DNA of 64,000 nucleotides from Fibrobacter sp. Its GTDB lineage: Bacteria; Fibrobacterota; Fibrobacteria; Fibrobacterales; Fibrobacteraceae. Below, piece by piece: positions 8,136-16,897 of this stretch. Position 1 is the stretch's first letter, and each line of letters begins with the position of its first letter. The position numbers and the translations under genes are program-made. The stretch is taken from contig JAKSIJ010000003.1 in NCBI GenBank assembly GCA_024398875.1, positions 1 to 64,000 on the forward strand, given 5' to 3'. The notes below the pieces were generated by a model. It worked only from the letters and a program-made list of their open reading frames with translations, was not told the origin of the DNA and made no database searches.

Positions 8136-10676
8136 CTAGAACAAACTGGGTTCGTCCTGCTCGGTGTCACCCTCTTCATCGGGGGCGCTGTCGTCGAAGG
8201 GGTCCGGCGGAGAGATGCGGCTCGTGCGCTTCACTTTCTGAGCGGTGAACTTGCTCCCTAGAGCCTTGTAGCCCTTTACATCGGCAACTTCCGTCAAATC
8301 CAGTTCTTCCTTCTGGACTTCGCGGCCTACCTGGTATTCCATGAGCTGGCGTGCATCATCTGTTGCGAAGAATTCCACCATTCGGGAATCCTTGTGCTCG
8401 CTGATGAGGCTGAATTCCGTAGTCATGGGGCAGCCTTCCAGATTGAAGCGCTTCACCATGTAGTTGAAGTTTCCTCCCTCAAAGTACAGGATGGTGAAGA
8501 CCTGGCTCGGGTCGAATTTGTGGACGTACTTGACGCCAGTTCCCACCAGGATGGGGTCCGCCATGTCGTGAATGCGGGCGGTACCGTTCTCCTTCACGAT
8601 GAGAATCTTGTCCTTCTCGCCATATTCACCAATCCGCTCGCCCTTCTTCTGGGTGCTGATGACGCCACTGAGGGCATCGAAGTACATGATGCGGGCGCCA
8701 AGGGTGCTCACGCCCTTGCGGATGCGCTTTACCGTTTTCACGGGATACTTGGTGACGATGTTGCCCATGGCTCCGCGGTTCTTCACCTCGATGGAGCTGA
8801 AATCTACCTCGAAGTTCAATTTGATGCGCGGGCGAGGCTTTAGAACCACTTCCACGACTTCCGCTTCACCGTTCAGGTTGCTGGACATGTACAGGAGGCG
8901 GCTACCGGGCTTGTTTTTGCCCATGTAATAATCCTTGTCGCGGGTCACGCCGCCCACGTTGAAGCGCTTGATGTAGGCCGTTCCATCCTTGCCATCCTGA
9001 TGGATGACGTTGTAGATGTGGCGTTCGTCTTCCTTGTTGAATTTCTCCACCAGGACGATGTCCTTACCTACGAAGTCCTTGTCGCTGACGCGGACCACCT
9101 TGAAGCTGCCGTCGGCCTTGAAGACGATGAGATCGTCGTATTCGCTCACGTCAAAGAGGTATTCCTCCTTCTTCATGCCGGTGCCGAGGAAGCCTTCCTT
9201 CCGGTTCACGTAGAGTTTCTGGTTGGCGAGGGCCACATGGACGGCGTTCACCATGCCGAATTCGCCGATTTCCGTTTTGCGGTCCTTGCCTTCGCCATAC
9301 TTCTTCAGGATGTTCTTGAAGTGGTTGACAGCGTAGTCGGTAATGTGTTCCAAATCGTAGTGGACCTGGGCGATTTTCTCGTCCAATTCCGCCATGAGTT
9401 CGTCGGCTTTTTTGCGGTCGAAGCGGCTGATGCGGCGGACTGGGATTTCAGCCAGCTTGAGAATCTCTTCACGGGTCACACCGCGGCGGAGGTAGCGCTT
9501 TACATATGGCTTTAAGCCTTCGTCGATGAGTTCCACCATCTCGTCGCGGTCTTTTGCCTTCTTGATGACCTCGTAGACTTCCTTTTCGATGAAGATTTTT
9601 TCCAGGCTGGTCATGTGCCAGCGGTCTTCCAGGTGCTTCAGCTGGTTTTCCAAATCCCACTTGAGGAGTTCCACTGTATGGTCTGTGGAAAGCTTCAAAA
9701 TTTCCGTTGTGCTCAGGAATTTCGGCTTCTTATCTACGATGACGCAGGAGTTGGCCGCCAGGGAAATCTGGCAGTCCGTGAAGGTGTAGAGGGCGTCAAT
9801 TGCCATCTGGGGGTCGGTTCCCGGCTGCAGATGGATGAGAATCTCCACATTTTCGGCAGTGTGGTCCACAATCTGCTTGACTTTGATTTTCCCTTTGTCG
9901 TTGGCGGCAATGATGGAATCAATCAGCGTCTCAGTGGTGGTGCTGTATGGGATTTCCTTGATGACGAGAGTCTTGTTGTCCAGCTTCTCGATGCGGGCGC
10001 GAACCTTCAGACGGCCGCCCCGTTCACCATCGTTGTATTCGCTAACATCGATGATTCCGCCGGTAAAGAAGTCCGGATACAGGGTGAACTTGCGGCCACG
10101 CAGGTAGTCAATGCTGGCCTGGCAGAGTTCCTTGAAGTTGTGGGGGAGGATTGTGGTGGCAAGACCTGTAGCGATACCATCTGCACCTTGGGCGAGCAAG
10201 AGCGGGAATCTGGCCGGAAGCATCACCGGTTCCTGCTCCGTGCTGTCGTAGTTCGGGATCCATTCCGTAGTTTCCGGATTGAATAGCACTTCCAGGGCGA
10301 ATGGTGTCAAACGTCCTTCAATGTAACGGGGTGCTGCAGCCTCGTCGCCGGTAAGGGGGTTTCCCCAGTTGCCTTGGGTATCCACCAGCAAATTCTTCTG
10401 GCCAATGTTCACCAGGGCGGAATAGATGGAAGCATCACCATGGGGGTGGAAGTGCATGGTGTCGCCCACGATACCTGCCACCTTGTGGTACTTGCCGTCA
10501 TTGGTCTTGAACATGGTGTGGAGAATGCGGCGTTGCACCGGCTTCAAACCATCTTCAAAATAGGGGACGGCACGGTCTAGGATGGTATAGCTAGCATAGT
10601 CCAAAAACCATCCGTTGTAGAGCTTTTCCAGATGGTTTGCGTTCGAAAGTCCGAGAGTATTCAGTTCTTCATCCAT
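8136..10676 (-). CDS. parC: DNA topoisomerase IV subunit A
   Basis: The 846-residue breakage-reunion subunit that passes and decatenates DNA with ParE. The catalytic tyrosine is in AAAPRYIEGRLTPFA. The QRDR-like stretch is GDTMHFHPHGDASIY and the start of the winged-helix domain is DGLKPVQRRILHTM. The C-terminal part (from about residue 480) is a beta-rich DNA-wrapping domain, ending in an acidic tail (PDEEGDTEQDEPSLF). I call it ParC rather than GyrA because it follows parE with a 42-base gap and shares the parE/parC style of Bacteroidetes-like pairs; GyrA is the alternative. Confidence 0.9.
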   Translation of the reverse strand: MDEELNTLGLSNANHLEKLYNGWFLDYASYTILDRAVPYFEDGLKPVQRRILHTMFKTNDGKYHKVAGIVGDTMHFHPHGDASIYSALVNIGQKNLLVDTQGNWGNPLTGDEAAAPRYIEGRLTPFALEVLFNPETTEWIPNYDSTEQEPVMLPARFPLLLAQGADGIATGLATTILPHNFKELCQASIDYLRGRKFTLYPDFFTGGIIDVSEYNDGERGGRLKVRARIEKLDNKTLVIKEIPYSTTTETLIDSIIAANDKGKIKVKQIVDHTAENVEILIHLQPGTDPQMAIDALYTFTDCQISLAANSCVIVDKKPKFLSTTEILKLSTDHTVELLKWDLENQLKHLEDRWHMTSLEKIFIEKEVYEVIKKAKDRDEMVELIDEGLKPYVKRYLRRGVTREEILKLAEIPVRRISRFDRKKADELMAELDEKIAQVHYDLEHITDYAVNHFKNILKKYGEGKDRKTEIGEFGMVNAVHVALANQKLYVNRKEGFLGTGMKKEEYLFDVSEYDDLIVFKADGSFKVVRVSDKDFVGKDIVLVEKFNKEDERHIYNVIHQDGKDGTAYIKRFNVGGVTRDKDYYMGKNKPGSRLLYMSSNLNGEAEVVEVVLKPRPRIKLNFEVDFSSIEVKNRGAMGNIVTKYPVKTVKRIRKGVSTLGARIMYFDALSGVISTQKKGERIGEYGEKDKILIVKENGTARIHDMADPILVGTGVKYVHKFDPSQVFTILYFEGGNFNYMVKRFNLEGCPMTTEFSLISEHKDSRMVEFFATDDARQLMEYQVGREVQKEELDLTEVADVKGYKALGSKFTAQKVKRTSRISPPDPFDDSAPDEEGDTEQDEPSLF

Positions 10677-10718
10677 AATTTATAGCCTTTGGGTCGCGGC
10701 GCTTTCCATTTCCTCAAA

Positions 10719-12578
10719 TTAAAGTTCTTCCACAGCTTCGGTTCTCAGGTTTTCCACGATGTAGTCTTGGCGGGCCTGAGTGTTCTTGCCCATGTAGTAT
10801 TCCAGCATCTTGCCGAGGGAGGCGTCGGGAGGCATAGTCACGCTTTCCAGGCGCATGTCCTCGCCGATAAAGTTCTTGAACTCATCCGGGTTCACTTCGC
10901 CAAGGCCTTTGAATCGGGTGATTTCCACTTCGCCCTTGCCCTTGGAGAGTTCATCCTTCGCCATGTCGCGCTCGTTTTCGTCGTAGCAGAAGCGGGTCTC
11001 GTATTTGGCGCCCTGCTTCTGGCGCACGCGGAACAGCGGCGTCTGGAGAATGTACAGGTGCTTCTGCTCCACCAGTTCCGGGAAGAACTGCAGGAAGAAA
11101 GTCATCATGAGAAGGCGGATGTGCATGCCGTCCACATCGGCATCGGTAGCGATGATTACCTTGTCGTAGCGGAGGTCTTCGAGGCCGTTCTCGATGTTCA
11201 ATGCCGCCTGGAGCAGGTTCATCTCCTCATTCTCGTACACCAGCTTCTTCGTGAGGCCAAAGCTGTTCTTGGGCTTACCGCGGAGGCTGAAGACCGCCTG
11301 GGTCTTGGGGTTCCTTGCCTTGGTGATGGAGCCGGATGCAGAATTACCCTCGGTAATGAAAATCATGGTCTCGTTGCGGAGGGGGTTCTTCGCGTCGCTC
11401 AAATGGACGCTGCAGTCGCGGAGCTTCTTGTTGTTGAGGTTTGCCTTCTTGGCGCGCTCGTTGGCCAGTTTCTTCACGCCAGCCAGTTCCTTGCGGAGCT
11501 TTTCGTTCTGGTTGATGCGGTCGAGAATGGCTTTTGCCACCGTTTCGTTCTTGTGGAGGTAGTTGTCCAGTTCCTTCGAAACGTTATCCACAATCCAGGA
11601 GCGGAGCGCGGGCCCGTTGGGAGCGGTGGTGGTGCTGCCCAGCTTTGTCTTGGTCTGGGATTCGAAAACCGGCTCCTGAATGCGCACGGAAACAGCGCCG
11701 ATGATGCAGTTGCGCACATCGCTTGCGTCGAATTCCTTTTTGAAGTGGTCGCGGATGCCCTTGACCACGGCTTCGCGGAAGGCCGCCAGATGTGTACCAC
11801 CCTGGGTGGTGTGCTGGCCGTTCACGAAACTAAAGTAGTGTTCCCCTTCCTGGTTGGAGTGGGTGAGGGCGAACTCCAGATCCTTCAACTTGCAGTGGAT
11901 GATGTCGTAGCGGATGGAATCGTCCACGCGGGATTTGAGCAAATCCAGAAGGCCGTTGGGGCTCACGTAGGTCTTGTCGTTCATGACCATGGTGAGGCCC
12001 GTGTTCAGGTAGGCGTAGTTCCAGATTTTCTCCTCCATGTAGGCGGGGAGGAAGCGGTAATTCTTGAAAAGGCTCGCGTCGGGTTCGAAGTAGATTTCGG
12101 TGCCGTTCTTTTCGCTGGTGGCGCATTCACGATATTCCTTCACCAGAATGCCCTTGCTGAATTCGGCCCGCTTGCAGCGGCCGTCACGGAAACTCTGGAC
12201 CACGAAGTTTGTGGAGAGGGCGTTCACTGCCTTTGTACCCACGCCGTTCATGCCCACGGACTTCTGGAAGGCCTCGGAATCGTACTTTCCGCCGGTGTTC
12301 ATCTTGGAGACGCAGTCCACCACCTTGCCCAGAGGAATGCCGCGGCCAAAGTCCCGGACCCGGCAGGAGTGGTCGCTCATCTCGATGATAATCTTCTTGC
12401 CTGCGCCCATGGCGAATTCGTCGATGGAGTTGTCGATGACTTCCTTTGCCAAAACGTAGATGCCGTCGTCGGGGCTCTGTCCGTCCCCAAGCTTACCGAT
12501 GTACATGCCCGGACGCATCCGGATATGCTCGTACCACTCCAAAGTCTTGATGTTTCTCTCGTCGTAATTACTTGCCAT
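10719..12578 (-). CDS. parE: DNA topoisomerase IV subunit B
   Basis: A 619-residue GHKL ATPase subunit. The ATP site contains [13 protein letters not shown] and [12 protein letters not shown], and [14 protein letters not shown] is the lid glycine motif. The TOPRIM domain has [11 protein letters not shown] (catalytic E) and [12 protein letters not shown] (metal-binding DxD). The start is an ATG with AAGGCG just upstream. It is the first gene of the parE-parC unit; a plausible promoter lies about 130 bases upstream at 12718-12747. Confidence 0.92.
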   Translation of the reverse strand: MASNYDERNIKTLEWYEHIRMRPGMYIGKLGDGQSPDDGIYVLAKEVIDNSIDEFAMGAGKKIIIEMSDHSCRVRDFGRGIPLGKVVDCVSKMNTGGKYDSEAFQKSVGMNGVGTKAVNALSTNFVVQSFRDGRCKRAEFSKGILVKEYRECATSEKNGTEIYFEPDASLFKNYRFLPAYMEEKIWNYAYLNTGLTMVMNDKTYVSPNGLLDLLKSRVDDSIRYDIIHCKLKDLEFALTHSNQEGEHYFSFVNGQHTTQGGTHLAAFREAVVKGIRDHFKKEFDASDVRNCIIGAVSVRIQEPVFESQTKTKLGSTTTAPNGPALRSWIVDNVSKELDNYLHKNETVAKAILDRINQNEKLRKELAGVKKLANERAKKANLNNKKLRDCSVHLSDAKNPLRNETMIFITEGNSASGSITKARNPKTQAVFSLRGKPKNSFGLTKKLVYENEEMNLLQAALNIENGLEDLRYDKVIIATDADVDGMHIRLLMMTFFLQFFPELVEQKHLYILQTPLFRVRQKQGAKYETRFCYDENERDMAKDELSKGKGEVEITRFKGLGEVNPDEFKNFIGEDMRLESVTMPPDASLGKMLEYYMGKNTQARQDYIVENLRTEAVEEL

Positions 12579-12717
12579 AGATTCGCCTTAAAACAGTCGT
12601 AAAAAGTGCAATTGCCGTTTTTGACCCAATTTTAACAATTTTTTGAACATTCGTGGTGGATACATTGTTCATAAACGGGTGTTTAAGAATATGCGCCGCC
12701 ACATGACGAAATCAAAT

Positions 12718-12747
12718 ATAATAAAAATTTTTGACAAAGAGTGTCAA
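12718..12747 (-). promoter_or_regulatory. Putative parE promoter with palindromic -35
   Basis: On the minus strand a consensus TTGACA (12747-12742) is followed after 18 bases by TATTAT (12723-12718). The -35 is half of a palindrome, TTGACA-N5-TGTCAA (12731-12747), which could be an operator. The implied leader to parE is about 130 bases. Confidence 0.5.
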
Positions 12748-12810
12748 TTTGTGCACTATTTGTTTTGACTCTGTCAAGCCAATCTGCACAGTAGACTAGA
12801 AAGCTGTGGG

Positions 12811-12863
12811 GCTTGTCCTTGACAAGCGAGCGTCATAGGACCGATTCAAAGCACAGCTTTGAA
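12811..12863. terminator. Two consecutive hairpins after the FISUMP lipoprotein gene
   Basis: The first is TTCAAAGC-ACA-GCTTTGAA (12845-12863), directly touching the stop codon of the minus-strand gene. The second is GCTTGTC-CTT-GACAAGC (12811-12827). Neither has a T run, so they may act as mRNA 3' stabilisers or processing sites rather than classical terminators. The rest of 12579-12810 holds the parE promoter and nothing else that I can name. Confidence 0.55.
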
Positions 12864-14144
12864 CTAATCCTTGATACACCGAACAGAGAGCGCGCTGGAC
12901 TTATTGTAGTTGCTCAGGTTGGCACTCTCGCCGTTGTCCAATCGCATGTGGTAGGCGGAGTACTCATCCAGTTCGCTAGACGACCAGAAGTAGGCGCTGG
13001 TGCCCAATTCGCGGAAATTGCCATTGAAGAGTCTGATGCCTGCAGGTACAGCGGAAAAGCCGTAGCTATCCCCTCTATTGCGTCCATTCCAACTGAAGAA
13101 TTCCGTCAGGCTGGACTTCAGCTCTGTTCCCGCCGTATTTATTCCTCCAACGTTCGTGAACAAGGTATCCCATTCCGCCTTGCTGGGCAGGTGCCAGCCA
13201 CTGGGGCAAACGCCCTTAACAACAGCCAGCCAACAGGGTTTACCATATCCGCAGGTCCGGGGATTTTTAGAATCATTTGCCAAGCCAACCGAGTCAATAG
13301 CTGCCGCCCAGGTGTATAGGCGACCACCTCGATCGAGGCAATTGACACTAAATTTGTCGTAGCAATAACTCAACGTGTCTTCGTAGTCCCTAAACGGGAC
13401 TTCGTAGTTCAAATTCTGCGCCATCCAGGTCTGGGCTTTTGCACCCTCGCCGATGGTCACCACCTTGTACACCTGGCCGTCGCGGGTGTCCAGGATTTCG
13501 CCGTAGCCATTGGTGTCAAGCATATCCTGATTCAGATAACCCGTAGAAACGCATTTGTACGTTTTGCAATCATAGGTGTCGGAAGGCATCACCTCCGCCA
13601 CGGCTTCGCTGGAACTGCTTTCTTCTTCGCTGGAGCTACTTTCTTCACTGCTGGAAGAATCTTCCTCGCTGCTACTAGATTGCTTCGCTCCCGAGGAGCT
13701 CGCAATGACGTTGGAAGAGGAACTTTCCTCTGCAATCGAGGAACTGCTCTCAGCCTCGCTGCTGGAACTGGTTGCTTCTTCGCTGGAACTACTTTCTTCA
13801 CTGCTGGAAGAATCTTCTTCGCTGGAGCTGGATTGCTTCGCTCCCGAGGAGCTCGCAATGACGTTGGAAGAGGAACTTTCCTCTGCAATCGAGGAACTGC
13901 TCTCAGCCTCGCCGCTGGAGCTAGATTGCTTCGCAGACGAGCTGCTCGCAATGACGTTGGAAGAAGAACTCTCTTCTTCGCTGGAGCTGGACTTGCCCTC
14001 TTCTTCAACGGAGGAAGAGGATTCGTCCTCAACCTCGATGGAAGAACTAGACTCCTCTTCAGGACCACTGGAACTGTCGTCGCCGCAGGCGCTGAACAGG
14101 GCAAATGTAGCGAGAACCGCGGAGGAGAGAAGCAGCTTCTTCAT
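12864..14144 (-). CDS. FISUMP-domain lipoprotein with long Ser/Glu linker
   Basis: Signal peptide with lipobox FSAC (MKKLLLSSAVLATFALFSAC), so lipid-anchored. Residues about 24-185 are a low-complexity linker of SSSS blocks separated by acidic residues, including two copies of a 51-residue unit and part of a third. Residues about 205-426 are the Fibrobacter major paralogous domain: DTRDGQVYKVVTIGEGAKAQTWMAQNLNY, GRLYTWAAAID, CPSGWHLPSKAEWDTL, AYFWSSSELD and the end motif LSVRCIKD, with paired cysteines. The function of this family is not known; the anchor plus linker places the domain away from the membrane. AAGGA precedes the ATG. Confidence 0.92.
   Translation of the reverse strand: MKKLLLSSAVLATFALFSACGDDSSSGPEEESSSSIEVEDESSSSVEEEGKSSSSEEESSSSNVIASSSSAKQSSSSGEAESSSSIAEESSSSNVIASSSGAKQSSSSEEDSSSSEESSSSEEATSSSSEAESSSSIAEESSSSNVIASSSGAKQSSSSEEDSSSSEESSSSEEESSSSEAVAEVMPSDTYDCKTYKCVSTGYLNQDMLDTNGYGEILDTRDGQVYKVVTIGEGAKAQTWMAQNLNYEVPFRDYEDTLSYCYDKFSVNCLDRGGRLYTWAAAIDSVGLANDSKNPRTCGYGKPCWLAVVKGVCPSGWHLPSKAEWDTLFTNVGGINTAGTELKSSLTEFFSWNGRNRGDSYGFSAVPAGIRLFNGNFRELGTSAYFWSSSELDEYSAYHMRLDNGESANLSNYNKSSALSVRCIKD
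13678..13970 (-). repeat. Long in-gene repeats encoding the Ser/Glu linker
   Basis: A unit running from GATTGCTTCGC through the CGCAATGACGTTGGAAGA segment starts at 13678, again at 13831 (153 bases on) and, diverged and shorter, at 13924 (93 bases on). Spacings are multiples of three, so copy number can change without frameshift. Confidence 0.8.
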
Positions 14145-14228
14145 ACGTGAATCCTTCTGTGGAATTGAGCTTCAAATATAGATAATAACAATATCGGCTC
14201 TGTCAAGCCTGTTCGTTTTACTTCATGT

Positions 14229-14584
14229 TCAGAAAGATTTCCCATCTTTCATGAACGGCCCTATATTTGCATGCACAATACCGTTTCTTCGTTGAATCAT
14301 GTCGTTTCTCGTCATGACATACTTTGGATAATTGTCTCTTATGGATTCCAGGGGCTTGAATTCCCGATTTTCCGTATCAACATTATTCATGATGGTCATC
14401 GCAACTTGGATATAACTGTATTCGGAATGTTTTCGTCGCATGATAAAATCGCATTCTAGCTTGCCGATGCGCCGTCCTCGATATTGGTATAGTCCAGCGT
14501 TTTGGGTAAGCCACCTTCGGCAATGAAATTGTCCAATTCCGCAGTGACTTTTGCTGCTGGCAACAATTCCATTATCTGCCAGGT
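14229..14584 (-). pseudogene. Remnant of an AAA ATPase with DUF4143 C-terminus
   Basis: Two pieces in different frames. The right piece (about 14465-14584) reads FIAEGGLPKTLDY, the DUF4143 'EGGFP' region. The left piece (14229 to about 14475) reads RIGKLECDFIMRR, then IQVAMTI and PLESIRDNYPKYVMT, the restriction-like C-terminus of the same family. Roughly the middle of the domain and the whole ATPase part are missing. The right end stops exactly where the truncated 35-bp repeat begins at 14585, so the 5' part was probably cut off by the event that placed the repeat. Confidence 0.7.
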
Positions 14585-14608
14585 GTTTTCCCCGGGTTCA
14601 AAAAGAGC
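14585..14608 (+). repeat. Cassette repeat A (truncated copy, 24 bp)
   Basis: Matches the left 24 bases of the 35-bp repeat (GTTTTCCCCGGGTTC, A5, GAGC) and then diverges. It marks the left end of the array and abuts the ATPase remnant. Confidence 0.85.
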
Positions 14609-14632
14609 AATGGATTGAAAAAAAGAAGAAAT

Positions 14633-15040
14633 CTACTTTTTCAGCATTTCTAAAAAATCCCGTGGGGTAACGATAATGGGCGTTGATGGAAAATGCTTTA
14701 TATTTCCTGTAACGAGATGCGTTTCGGTTGTCTTCCCATGGGCTAGGGCGACAGAATAAAAGACGACATCTTTTGGGTCGGGTATGTTTTCTACGATTTC
14801 TGCCAAATCCTTTTCAGCAACACCCAGAATTTCTATTTGATTCATGGTTGCTTCTAGCAACATCTTTGGAAAATGAAATTTCTCTCGGTTTAGTACAAGC
14901 CTATATTCGTTTAGAATATCCTCGTTATAAACGGGAATCACGTTGCCTTCAAAAACAGCCTGCAAAACTTTGCCTGGAACGGAATCCCATTTCAGTAAGG
15001 CTGAAACGATGACATTTGTGTCGATGACCGCACAGCGCAC
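14633..15040 (-). CDS. PIN-domain toxin (COG1569-type)
   Basis: A 135-residue PIN nuclease: VIDTNVIVSALL (first metal aspartate), NEDILNEY (acidic residue), IPDPKDVVFY (aspartates) and TGNIKHFPS at the C-terminus. Such toxins cleave RNA, often tRNA. It starts with GTG overlapping the stop of the upstream antitoxin gene (TAGTG), so the two are co-translated. The pair sits alone in the cassette between the truncated repeat A and repeat B, a typical self-maintaining cargo. Confidence 0.85.
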   Translation of the reverse strand: MRCAVIDTNVIVSALLKWDSVPGKVLQAVFEGNVIPVYNEDILNEYRLVLNREKFHFPKMLLEATMNQIEILGVAEKDLAEIVENIPDPKDVVFYSVALAHGKTTETHLVTGNIKHFPSTPIIVTPRDFLEMLKK

Positions 15041-15381
15041 TAAATACCGTTCCTTGCGGCATCGATTTCGGCGTTGATTTCATCAAGACTCATGTTTGCA
15101 ACTCCAGCCTCTTGCGCTTCTGCAGAAAGAGCCTGCATAATTCGAAGCATCTGGCTGGCGGAACGCTTGGGGGAGGCGTTGTAGCATCCGCGCACATCAG
15201 CCGCCATTAACGGAGCCGTTTTGTGAGATGAAACCTCAAAGGGAATACGTCCTTCGCGAACCACCGTGCGGGCGAAAATGTTAATGGCCGTAGCCATAGA
15301 CATACCGAATTCTTCACAAAGAGAATCGAACTCCTGCTTCAGATTGCTATCCATTCTAACGCTAAAGGCTATTTGCGACAT
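15040..15381 (-). CDS. RelB/DinJ-type antitoxin
   Basis: A 113-residue protein. The N-terminal 45 residues are a ribbon-helix-helix domain (IAFSVRMDSNLKQEFDSLCEEFGMSMATAINIF), as in DinJ/RelB. The C-terminal half (from about SPKRSASQMLRIM) is the toxin-wrapping part. GGAG precedes the ATG. Pairing RelB-like with PIN is less common than with RelE/YafQ but known. It should repress its own promoter, probably through the repeat at 15427-15443. Confidence 0.85.
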   Translation of the reverse strand: MSQIAFSVRMDSNLKQEFDSLCEEFGMSMATAINIFARTVVREGRIPFEVSSHKTAPLMAADVRGCYNASPKRSASQMLRIMQALSAEAQEAGVANMSLDEINAEIDAARNGI

Positions 15382-15426
15382 ATTAGGCTCCTATTTCATA
15401 TTAAATATACAAAAATGCAACCTAAA

Positions 15427-15443
15427 TGGTATCGTAATGGTAT
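15427..15443. promoter_or_regulatory. Candidate antitoxin operator
   Basis: Direct repeat TGGTAT (15427-15432 and 15438-15443), eleven bases apart (about one helical turn), 45 bases upstream of the antitoxin start. This spacing suits paired ribbon-helix-helix dimers. Confidence 0.45.
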
Positions 15444-15511
15444 GATTTTGTTGAAATTTGCACTTAATTCCTTGATCAGGGATTTGTGTCAAAGAATTGC
15501 CGAATCTTCAA

Positions 15512-15546
15512 GTTTTCCTCGGGTTCCAAAAGAGCCCCTATAAGAT
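15512..15546 (+). repeat. Cassette repeat B (35 bp)
   Basis: Full copy with CTCGGGTTCC in the left arm. It separates the toxin-antitoxin cassette from the outer-membrane-protein cassette. Confidence 0.92.
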
Positions 15547-15611
15547 TAAATATAGACCCGCCCCCAAGGGACGAGTCAATAGGGAAAATAGGAAATTTTG
15601 AAAAGACGTGA

Positions 15612-16226
15612 TTAGAACGGAATGTTGAAACCGATGTTGAATAGGCCGCGCTGGCCCCACCCGAGCAGTTGAAAGTGGACCCATCCAATCTCAAGTCCGA
15701 GAAGTGTTAGGTGACCCATCGGAACGACGCCTTTGCCGATAGCGGCCATTACGCCGGCATCCAGTTCCATGTAGGGGTTCACGAATCCGTTGTTGTTGAA
15801 ATTGATTTTCGCCCTCGGCATGAAGGTAAGGAAAAAGAGGTCCTGGGTGGGCATGGCAAAATTGGCGACGAGACCCGTTTCGAACATGTCGTTGACCTTG
15901 TAGCCATAGTTAATGGAAAATGCACCGACGATTAGTGTGGGGTCTTCATCGTTTCCTAAAGAAAAGAGTGACGTCAGGGCCGTGCTTAAGGCACCGATAA
16001 AATCGCTTACTGTCAAAAATCCATATTCAATGCCTAGGGTGTGCCTGTTCTTGAGTTCCTGCTTATTGCTTTCATTGGCTGCTAGGCTTGAATCCTGAAT
16101 CTGCGGTTCGACATATTGCGCCTCGTCATTTGCAGGCGGGATGGGCTGTACCGCGTTTTCCTGTGCGAAGGTTGCGCTGCACAGGCTGACGGTCATGGCT
16201 AGGGAGATTGCGAAAAAATGTTTCAT
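15612..16226 (-). CDS. Exported outer-membrane-like protein of unknown function
   Basis: A 204-residue protein with a clear signal peptide (MKHFFAISLAMTVSLCSATFAQ), then an acidic/proline linker to about residue 55, then alternating hydrophobic/aromatic segments (LGIEYGFLTVSDFIGAL, INYGYKVNDMFETGLVANF, GHLTLLGLEIGWVHFQLL) ending in F, as in small beta-barrels. AAGGAA precedes the ATG. It is complete and alone between repeats B and C. I do not recognise the family. Confidence 0.7.
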   Translation of the reverse strand: MKHFFAISLAMTVSLCSATFAQENAVQPIPPANDEAQYVEPQIQDSSLAANESNKQELKNRHTLGIEYGFLTVSDFIGALSTALTSLFSLGNDEDPTLIVGAFSINYGYKVNDMFETGLVANFAMPTQDLFFLTFMPRAKINFNNNGFVNPYMELDAGVMAAIGKGVVPMGHLTLLGLEIGWVHFQLLGWGQRGLFNIGFNIPF

Positions 16227-16270
16227 ACGAGTTCCTTGTAGAAAATGACGGCATCCACGAATCCGAGTTT

Positions 16271-16305
16271 GTTTTCCTCATGCTCAAAAAGAGCCCCTAT
16301 AAGAT
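16271..16305 (+). repeat. Cassette repeat C (35 bp)
   Basis: Full copy with CTCATGCTC in the left arm, so GCTC-AAAAA-GAGC forms a perfect short dyad. Confidence 0.92.
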
Positions 16306-16400
16306 TTGAAACTAAAACCTAAAACAGTGTTAATTACAGAAGCCATACCCTAAATATAGAGCATGGCTAAATAAAATAATAGATTTTTGAACCATCTTTT

Positions 16401-16847
16401 TTATAGATGTATGTTCTTAAAAAGAATATCCATATAATAACAGACTATAGACGGAACCAAATTAAAAACACCCATCAAAGCAATCGAATTCAGCGGCCCA
16501 TACGAGTCATCCATAAACGAAGCCCAACAAATTGTCAAAATCAGCGAAACTCCAAAAGTTACGGCCATGGCACCTGAAGCATTTTTCTTGATCTCATCAG
16601 AAATACAGGCAACACTCATTATTGTAAAATCATACAAATAAAACGGAACCAAGGCGAACCACATATAAAGAGCCCTGTCAGTAAAGAACGGAACAGACAT
16701 TCCGGCAAAAAACAAAAACAACGGAACGAAAAGACCCCATTTATCCTCTTTCGATTCAAATAAAGAAATATGAAAAGATTCAAATTCCTTCTTTGAACGT
16801 TCATTATATTCTTTGATTTCTTCTTGCGTCATATCAATAATATACAT
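16401..16847 (-). CDS. Small four-helix membrane protein
   Basis: A 148-residue protein. A charged N-terminus (MTQEEIKEYNERSKKEFE) is followed by about four membrane segments (WGLFVPLFLFFAGMSVPFF; LYMWFALVPFYLYDFTIM; AMAVTFGVSLILTICWASF; IALMGVFNLVPSIVCYYM). No family recognised. Possible starts are ATG at 16847 (AGTGGA upstream), 16832 or 16871. It is the sole gene between repeats C and D. Confidence 0.65.
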   Translation of the reverse strand: MYIIDMTQEEIKEYNERSKKEFESFHISLFESKEDKWGLFVPLFLFFAGMSVPFFTDRALYMWFALVPFYLYDFTIMSVACISDEIKKNASGAMAVTFGVSLILTICWASFMDDSYGPLNSIALMGVFNLVPSIVCYYMDILFKNIHL

Positions 16848-16897
16848 TATTCCACTGTCAAATTTTAACATCTAGTTTAACTTTTGGGGTTAATCTT

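Noticed and set aside
10689-12602. Long plus-strand frame opposite parE
   Set aside because: Shadow of parE; the composition (His, Val, Ala runs) is that of an antisense frame, and parE motifs on the other strand are complete.
15476-15694. Short minus-strand frame across repeat B
   Set aside because: It is partly translated repeat (NLIGALLEPEENLK) and overlaps the end of the outer-membrane-protein gene out of frame.
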